Source: Falsirhodobacter sp051195255 (GTDB taxonomy: Bacteria > Pseudomonadota > Alphaproteobacteria > Rhodobacterales > Rhodobacteraceae). Taken from it: a stretch of DNA of 64,000 nucleotides. The notes under the pieces are model-generated. The model worked only from the letters and a program-made list of their open reading frames with translations. It was not told the DNA's origin and made no database searches. Each line of letters opens with the position of its first letter. Position 1 is the first letter of the stretch. The stretch spans positions 372,001-436,000 of the forward strand of contig NZ_JBNJLK010000001.1 of assembly GCF_051195255.1 (NCBI RefSeq), in the 5' to 3' direction. A program made the translations under genes and the position numbers. Shown here piece by piece: positions 59,394 through 64,000 of the stretch.

Positions 59394-60284
59394 ATGACCT
59401 CCGACTCCGCCCGTTTCGCGAATGGCTGGCTGCCCGCCCTTCTGGCGGCGCCACTGCTTCTGTTGATCGTCGTTTTCTTCTATGCGCCGGTCGTTCAGGC
59501 ATTCTACTGGTCGTTCTTTCTGGAACAACCCTTCGGTGGCGGCTCGCAGTTCGTGGGGTTCGAAAACTTCGCCCGCGTGCTGGCCGACCCCGAGTTCTGG
59601 GCCGCGACGGGCCGAACGCTGGTGTTCATGGTCACGGCATCGTCCTTGGCAGTGATCCTGCCGCTGGTGCTGGCCATCGCCGCCGACCGGCAGATCCGCC
59701 TGTCAGTTCCGGCGCGCAACATCCTTGTGTGGCCAAAGGGCGTGGCGGGGGCGTCCATCGGGGTGGTGTTCGCCTTCATATTCAACCCGTTCGTCGGCGT
59801 CATGGCGCCGCTGAACGCATGGTTCCCCGGCGCATGGAACCCCGGTCTGCACGGCACCGACGCTTTCCTGACCCTGATCGCCGCCCATGTCTGGAGCGGT
59901 ATTCCCTTCAACTTCGTGATCCTGCTGGCGGGCCTGCGCGCCGTGCCGCACACGCTGTATCAGGCCGCCGCGCTGGACGGCGCGAGCCCGTGGCGGCGGA
60001 TCCGCGACGTGCAACTTCCGCTGATCGCGCCGCAACTGTTCCTGACGCTGGTGCTGGAGTTCACGGAAAGCATCACCTCGGCCTTTTCGCTGATCGACAC
60101 GATCACCCAAGGGGGACCCGGCGGTTCGACCACGCTGCTGGTCTACAAGATCTATGCCGACGGCTTCCGCGGCTACGACCTTTCTGGTGCATCGACGCAA
60201 ACGGCGATCCTGATGGTCTTCGTTCTGATCCTTGCCGGTCTGCAATTCGGCGTCCTTGGCCGCCGCATCGATTACGAGCGCTGA
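59394..60284 (+). CDS. ugpA: Glycerol-3-phosphate-type ABC transporter, permease UgpA
   Basis: A 296-aa permease with six predicted helices, beginning with WLPALLAAPLLLLIVVFFYAP and continuing with FVGFENFARVLADPEFW, a UgpA-type feature. The EAA loop is YQAAALDGASPWRRIRDVQLP (about residue 190). With UgpE it forms the membrane pore. One base separates it from ugpE. Confidence 0.88.
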   Translation: MTSDSARFANGWLPALLAAPLLLLIVVFFYAPVVQAFYWSFFLEQPFGGGSQFVGFENFARVLADPEFWAATGRTLVFMVTASSLAVILPLVLAIAADRQIRLSVPARNILVWPKGVAGASIGVVFAFIFNPFVGVMAPLNAWFPGAWNPGLHGTDAFLTLIAAHVWSGIPFNFVILLAGLRAVPHTLYQAAALDGASPWRRIRDVQLPLIAPQLFLTLVLEFTESITSAFSLIDTITQGGPGGSTTLLVYKIYADGFRGYDLSGASTQTAILMVFVLILAGLQFGVLGRRIDYER

Positions 60285-60285
60285 G

Positions 60286-61173
60286 ATGATCGAGAAAGCC
60301 CGTTCCATCAACATTGCCGCCACGATCATCCTCGCGCTCGGCATCGTCTATATCCTCGGGCCGCTGTATCTGGCCGTCACCACCGCCAGCCACTCCTATA
60401 CCGAGATGCTGCAGAACGGCATAAGCTGGCTGCCGGGGAACGATCTGCCCGACAACATCCGCCGCATCTGGATGGAAACGCGCATCCCGCAGCAGATGGC
60501 CAACAGCCTGATTGTGGCGCTTGGCAACGCGGTGCTGACCTGCGTGCTGTCGTTCCTGACCGCGTTCGCCCTGGTGTGGTTCCGCATCCGCTGGGCCGCC
60601 GTGGCCTTCGCCGCCATCCTTGCGACCATCATGCTGCCCTTGGATATCCGCGTGGTCACCACCTATCAGGTGGCGGCCAACGTGTTCTCGCCCCTGAACG
60701 CGGTGATGGACCTGGTCGGCGTGCCGCTGCATCTGGAGCTGAGCATCCTCGACACCCACGCGGGCCTGATCCTGCCGCTGATCGCGCATGGCACCGGCAC
60801 GTTCCTGTTCCGCCAGTTCTTCCTCACCTTGCCGCGCGATCTGTTCAAGGCGGCGCGGATGGATGGCGCGGGGCCGCTGCGGTTCATGTGGGACATCCTG
60901 CTGCCACTGTCGCGCACCTCAGTCGCCGCCCTGTTCGTGCTGACCTTCCTGTCGGGCTGGACGCAATACCTGTGGCCCCTGGTCGGCGCCTCGCGCCCCG
61001 AGATGCAGACGGCGGTGGTGGGCCTTGCCCGCCTTGCCCCCGACAATGACGGGCGGATGCCCGACTTTCCGATGATCATGGCGGGTGCCGTGATCGTATC
61101 GCTGATCCCGCTGGCGATGATCGCGCTTCTGCAGCGTTTCCTTGTCCGCGGCCTTGTGATGACCGAGAAATGA
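60286..61173 (+). CDS. ugpE: Glycerol-3-phosphate-type ABC transporter, permease UgpE
   Basis: A 295-aa six-helix permease. ILGPLYLAVTTASHSY, LPLDIRVVTTYQVAAN, HGTGTFLFRQFFLTLP and the EAA loop FKAARMDGAGPLRFMWDILLP match UgpE well. Its stop overlaps the start of the ATPase gene (ATGA). Confidence 0.9.
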   Translation: MIEKARSINIAATIILALGIVYILGPLYLAVTTASHSYTEMLQNGISWLPGNDLPDNIRRIWMETRIPQQMANSLIVALGNAVLTCVLSFLTAFALVWFRIRWAAVAFAAILATIMLPLDIRVVTTYQVAANVFSPLNAVMDLVGVPLHLELSILDTHAGLILPLIAHGTGTFLFRQFFLTLPRDLFKAARMDGAGPLRFMWDILLPLSRTSVAALFVLTFLSGWTQYLWPLVGASRPEMQTAVVGLARLAPDNDGRMPDFPMIMAGAVIVSLIPLAMIALLQRFLVRGLVMTEK

Positions 61174-62273
61174 CCATGACCGCCTCCATCCATTCCACGG
61201 CGCAGGGCATCCGCCTGAAGGGCGTCACGAAGTCCTATGACGGCGCGCACCAGACCATCCCGCCGATGGATCTGGAAATGCGGGCGGGCGAGTTCACGGT
61301 GATCCTCGGCCCCTCAGGCTGCGGCAAATCCACCCTGCTGCAAATGCTGGCGGGGCTGGAGCGTGTGACAGCGGGCACGATCGAGATCGGCGGGCGCGAG
61401 GTGCAGGATCTGGAACCGAAAGCGCGCGGCCTTGCGATGGTGTTCCAGAACTACGCCCTCTATCCGCACATGACCGTGGCCGAAAACATCGGCTATTCCC
61501 TGCGCGTGGCGGGGATGGGGAAGACCGAACGCGCAGCGAAAGTGCAGGCTGTGGCGGGGATGCTGGGCCTTGGCGATCTGCTGGTGCGCAAACCGTCGCA
61601 GCTTTCGGGCGGCCAGCGCCAGCGTGTGGCCATCGGCCGCGCCATCATCCGCGAACCTGGGGTTCTGCTGTTCGACGAGCCGCTGTCGAACCTCGACGCG
61701 CAATTGCGCCATGACATGCGGTTGGAACTGGGCGAGTTGCACCGCCGCATAGGCGCAACCTCGGTGTTCGTGACGCATGATCAGGTGGAGGCGATGACGC
61801 TCGCCGACCGCATCTTGATCCTGAGCAAGGGCAGGATCGAGCAGTTCGATACCCCGAAGGCAATCTATTCCCGCCCGGCCTCCACCTTCGTCGCCCGCTT
61901 CATCGGCGCACCGCCCATGAACATCCTACAGGTCAGCGGCGACGGCCACAGGCTGCGCCTGGCCGACGGGCAGGTGCTGGCCGCAAGCCCGCTGCGCGGC
62001 GACTTCCAGCTTGGCATCCGCCCCGAAGACATCCTGCTGATCAAAGACGCTCCCCTTCGCGCCCGCCTGCGCTATCGCGAGGACCTGGGCTCACATTCCG
62101 TGCTGACTGCCACGATGGATTTGGCCGAGATCCGCATCGCTACCCCCTTCGGCGCGGCCCCGCCCGAGGGCAGCGATCTGGCGCTGCGATTCCCGCCCGA
62201 GAAACTGCATCTGTTCGACACGGCGGGCCTGCGGGTCGAGACCACTTTCGCCGAAAGCAGGGTGTTCAGTTGA
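61170..62273 (+). CDS. ugpC: Glycerol-3-phosphate-type ABC transporter, ATP-binding protein UgpC
   Basis: A 367-aa MalK/UgpC-type ATPase: Walker A GPSGCGKST (47-55), Q loop MVFQNYALYPHMTV, signature LSGGQRQR (about 148), Walker B LLFDEPLSNLD and H loop VTHDQVEA, followed by the regulatory TOBE domain. It is a paralogue of AglK in this window, with which it shares the nucleotide-binding core. Coupled to ugpE (ATGA) and to the phosphodiesterase gene, whose TTG start overlaps its stop. Confidence 0.9.
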   Translation: MTMTASIHSTAQGIRLKGVTKSYDGAHQTIPPMDLEMRAGEFTVILGPSGCGKSTLLQMLAGLERVTAGTIEIGGREVQDLEPKARGLAMVFQNYALYPHMTVAENIGYSLRVAGMGKTERAAKVQAVAGMLGLGDLLVRKPSQLSGGQRQRVAIGRAIIREPGVLLFDEPLSNLDAQLRHDMRLELGELHRRIGATSVFVTHDQVEAMTLADRILILSKGRIEQFDTPKAIYSRPASTFVARFIGAPPMNILQVSGDGHRLRLADGQVLAASPLRGDFQLGIRPEDILLIKDAPLRARLRYREDLGSHSVLTATMDLAEIRIATPFGAAPPEGSDLALRFPPEKLHLFDTAGLRVETTFAESRVFS

Positions 62274-63040
62274 ATTACCGCGACCACCTGCACAGCCCCT
62301 GTCCGATCGTCCATCGCGGGCTTTGCTCCCATGCGCCGGAAAACAGCCTTTCCGCGCTGGAGGCCGCAATTGCGGCGGGGCACAGCGTGCTGGAAATCGA
62401 CATCCGCGCCACGGCGGACGGCGTTCTGGTGCTGATGCATGACGACAGCCTGCTGCGTATGACCGGCCTCGACCAGCCGGTCGAGAGCATGACCTCGGCC
62501 GATCTATCGTGGCTGCGGCTGCATGACGGGCATCGCATCCCGCGGCTGACTGAGGCGCTGGAACTGTGCCGCGACCGCGCCTGCGTGCATCTGGACGCCA
62601 AGGACCGCCGCATCCTGCCCGAGGTCATCGCCACCGCCACCCGCATGGGCATGGCCGAACAGGTAGATGTCTGGGGCGATCTGCGCTCGAGCGCAGATCT
62701 GGACTGGTTCCGGCAGGTGGTGCCGAAGGGGATGCTGCGTATGGCGCGGCTGTGGCTGGATGCGCCCGACATTGCCGCGCAGACCGCCCGCCTGCACGCC
62801 CTGCACCCCGAGATCTGCGAGTTGCGCTTCGCCCATCCCGACCAGATCGCTGCCTTCGCGCCGAACGCGCAGGGCGTCGCGCTGATGGCCAACACCCTGC
62901 CCGGCATCGCCCCTGCGGCCTTCGATGACCGCACGGCCCCCGAAACGACATGGCGCACGCTGATTGCAGCGGGTGTCACCCTTATCCAGACCGACGAGGC
63001 TTGCGCGCTGCGCCGTCTCATTCAGCAGGACCGACCATGA
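62270..63040 (+). CDS. Glycerophosphodiester phosphodiesterase (first copy)
   Basis: A 256-aa GDPD-fold enzyme that splits glycerophosphodiesters into glycerol-3-phosphate and an alcohol. Active-site residues are His15-Arg16 (HRG), Glu25-Asn26 (PEN), Glu42 and Asp44 (EIDIR) and His57-Asp58. No signal peptide, so it acts in the cytoplasm after uptake. The TTG start overlaps the ugpC stop (TTGA), a rare start that may lower its level. Directly coupled to a second GDPD gene. Confidence 0.9.
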   Translation: MNYRDHLHSPCPIVHRGLCSHAPENSLSALEAAIAAGHSVLEIDIRATADGVLVLMHDDSLLRMTGLDQPVESMTSADLSWLRLHDGHRIPRLTEALELCRDRACVHLDAKDRRILPEVIATATRMGMAEQVDVWGDLRSSADLDWFRQVVPKGMLRMARLWLDAPDIAAQTARLHALHPEICELRFAHPDQIAAFAPNAQGVALMANTLPGIAPAAFDDRTAPETTWRTLIAAGVTLIQTDEACALRRLIQQDRP

Positions 63041-63861
63041 GCTATTCCGACTTCATCCGCGACCCGAACCGCGACTGCGCCATCGTTGCCCATCGCGGGG
63101 CATGGCATGGCGCACCTGAAAATAGCCTTGCGGCCATCCAGCGCGCGATGGACGTCCGCGCCGACATCGTGGAACTGGACGTGCGCCGCAGCGCCGACGG
63201 CGTGCTGTTCCTGTGCCACGACGACACGCTTGAGCGAATGGCGGGCGTGGACCGCGACGTCGAAAGCTTCACGATGGCCGAACTGAAAGCCTTCGCCCTG
63301 CGCGAGGACAATGGCGGCCACCGCAATGCGACCGCCGAACGCATCCCCACGCTGGACGAGGCGCTGGACCTGATCCGCGGCAACATCTTCGCTGATCTGG
63401 ACCTGAAAGACCGCGCCCTGTTCCCGCAGGTGGCCGAGGCCGCCCGCCGCATGGGGGCAGCAGCCTACGTGGACCTGAAGACCGAAATCCACGAACGGGC
63501 GCATCTAGACTGGGTGGCCGCGCAAGGTATCGCGCCGGTGGCGTTCATCGCGATGACCACATTCACAGCTGAAAACATCGACGCCCGCCTTGAGCTTCTG
63601 TCGCACGCCGCGCCTTTCATGGCCGAGATTCGCTTCGACGATCTGTCCACCATCGCCACCAATCAGGACCGCTTCCGTGCGGCGGGCATGGCGCTGTGGA
63701 AGAACACGCTCGATCCGGCCAACAGCGGCGAATGGAACGACGCGGCGGCGCTGAAGGACCCCGACGCGATCTGGGGCACGCTGATCGGCGCAGGCATCAG
63801 CTGCATCCAGACCGATGAACCCGAGGCGCTGCGCGCATGGCTGGAAGGACGCAAGGCATGA
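63037..63861 (+). CDS. Glycerophosphodiester phosphodiesterase (second copy)
   Basis: A 274-aa GDPD paralogue with the same catalytic set: His19-Arg20, Glu28-Asn29, Glu46/Asp48 (ELDVR) and His61-Asp62. Similarity to the first copy is clear around the HRG/PEN and C-terminal CIQTDEPEALR segments but moderate elsewhere, suggesting different substrates. No signal peptide. Coupled at both ends by ATGA overlaps. Confidence 0.9.
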   Translation: MSYSDFIRDPNRDCAIVAHRGAWHGAPENSLAAIQRAMDVRADIVELDVRRSADGVLFLCHDDTLERMAGVDRDVESFTMAELKAFALREDNGGHRNATAERIPTLDEALDLIRGNIFADLDLKDRALFPQVAEAARRMGAAAYVDLKTEIHERAHLDWVAAQGIAPVAFIAMTTFTAENIDARLELLSHAAPFMAEIRFDDLSTIATNQDRFRAAGMALWKNTLDPANSGEWNDAAALKDPDAIWGTLIGAGISCIQTDEPEALRAWLEGRKA

Positions 63862-64000
63862 CCGAAGTGGATGACGCACTGCTGGATGCGCTGATGGCCG
63901 ACATGGCACGGGTGGCCAAGGTCGAGGTTCTGCCTCGGTTCCAAGCCATCGCGTCGGACAGCGCCCGCGCCAAGACCGCGCCGGACGATCTGGTGACGGA
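63858..64000 (+). CDS. Inositol-monophosphatase-family protein, 5' part
   Basis: The first 47 codons are present; the gene runs off the right edge. The start helix (DALLDALMADMARVAKVEVLP) and KTAPDDLVT match the N-terminus of inositol monophosphatase/histidinol-phosphatase-type enzymes; the metal-binding motifs would lie beyond the window. The ATGA overlap with the second GDPD gene makes it part of the same operon, where it could dephosphorylate a product of glycerophosphodiester breakdown. Confidence 0.7.
   Translation, partial: MTEVDDALLDALMADMARVAKVEVLPRFQAIASDSARAKTAPDDLVT

Overview
The window is high-GC, gene-dense bacterial DNA that reads as a chromosome segment of an alphaproteobacterium, most probably a member of Rhodobacteraceae; I cannot settle the genus. 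The reasons are: a CcrM-type GANTC methyltransferase next to rnhB; a 4TM-type FtsK; DUF2125, DUF4170 and TIGR03862-type proteins; a single-cysteine Trm112 protein; the carboxyspermidine route to polyamines; and lptE-holA directly behind leuS. There are no rRNA genes, and I found no tRNA genes or CRISPR array. The sequence opens inside a YggS-family gene and closes inside an inositol-monophosphatase-family gene.

From 1 to about 41.6 kb the content is housekeeping, in short and often overlapping operons. It covers cell-wall modification and riboflavin synthesis (L,D-transpeptidase, ribA), an OmpR-type regulator resembling CenR, repair and protein quality control (xthA, YbbN/CnoX, LON-domain protein, Trm112), a ubiquinone-type hydroxylase, an amidase, an aminotransferase, then ftsK and lolA. 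After these come a lytic transglycosylase lipoprotein, hspQ-fRMsr-rluA, an LLM oxidoreductase, leuS-lptE-holA, an outer-membrane barrel, a four-gene minus-strand block (DUF2125, pmbA, cysQ, flavoprotein), an SDR, a DEAD-box helicase, a lipid A/Kdo block (DUF4170, WaaA-like, lpxK), dsbA-dciA, mutY-exoD, rnhB-ccrM, a two-gene spermidine module, an orphan hybrid histidine kinase and DUF167.

From 41.6 to 49.5 kb lies a complete high-affinity potassium system on the minus strand, read as small membrane ORF, kdpF, A, B, C, D, E. A pair of 11-bp-period direct repeats in its leader is a good candidate KdpE site. From 49.5 to 51.8 kb there is a small stress-like island: a 71-aa orphan, a DUF982 protein and two DUF2382 (YsnF-type) proteins, with several GGAAC-N16/17-CGTT-like elements resembling alphaproteobacterial general-stress (EcfG) promoters.

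From 51.8 kb to the end are two ABC uptake systems. The first is an alpha-glucoside-type set (aglE, F, G, K) that lacks the usual alpha-glucosidase gene between aglG and aglK. It ends at a scar made of a truncated minus-strand gene fused to the 3' remnant of an IS5-family transposase. Beyond the scar, a ROK-family repressor is divergent from an sn-glycerol-3-phosphate-type (Ugp-like) transporter. That operon continues without gaps through two tandem glycerophosphodiester phosphodiesterases into an inositol-monophosphatase-family gene, which together look like a uptake-and-breakdown module for glycerophosphodiesters.
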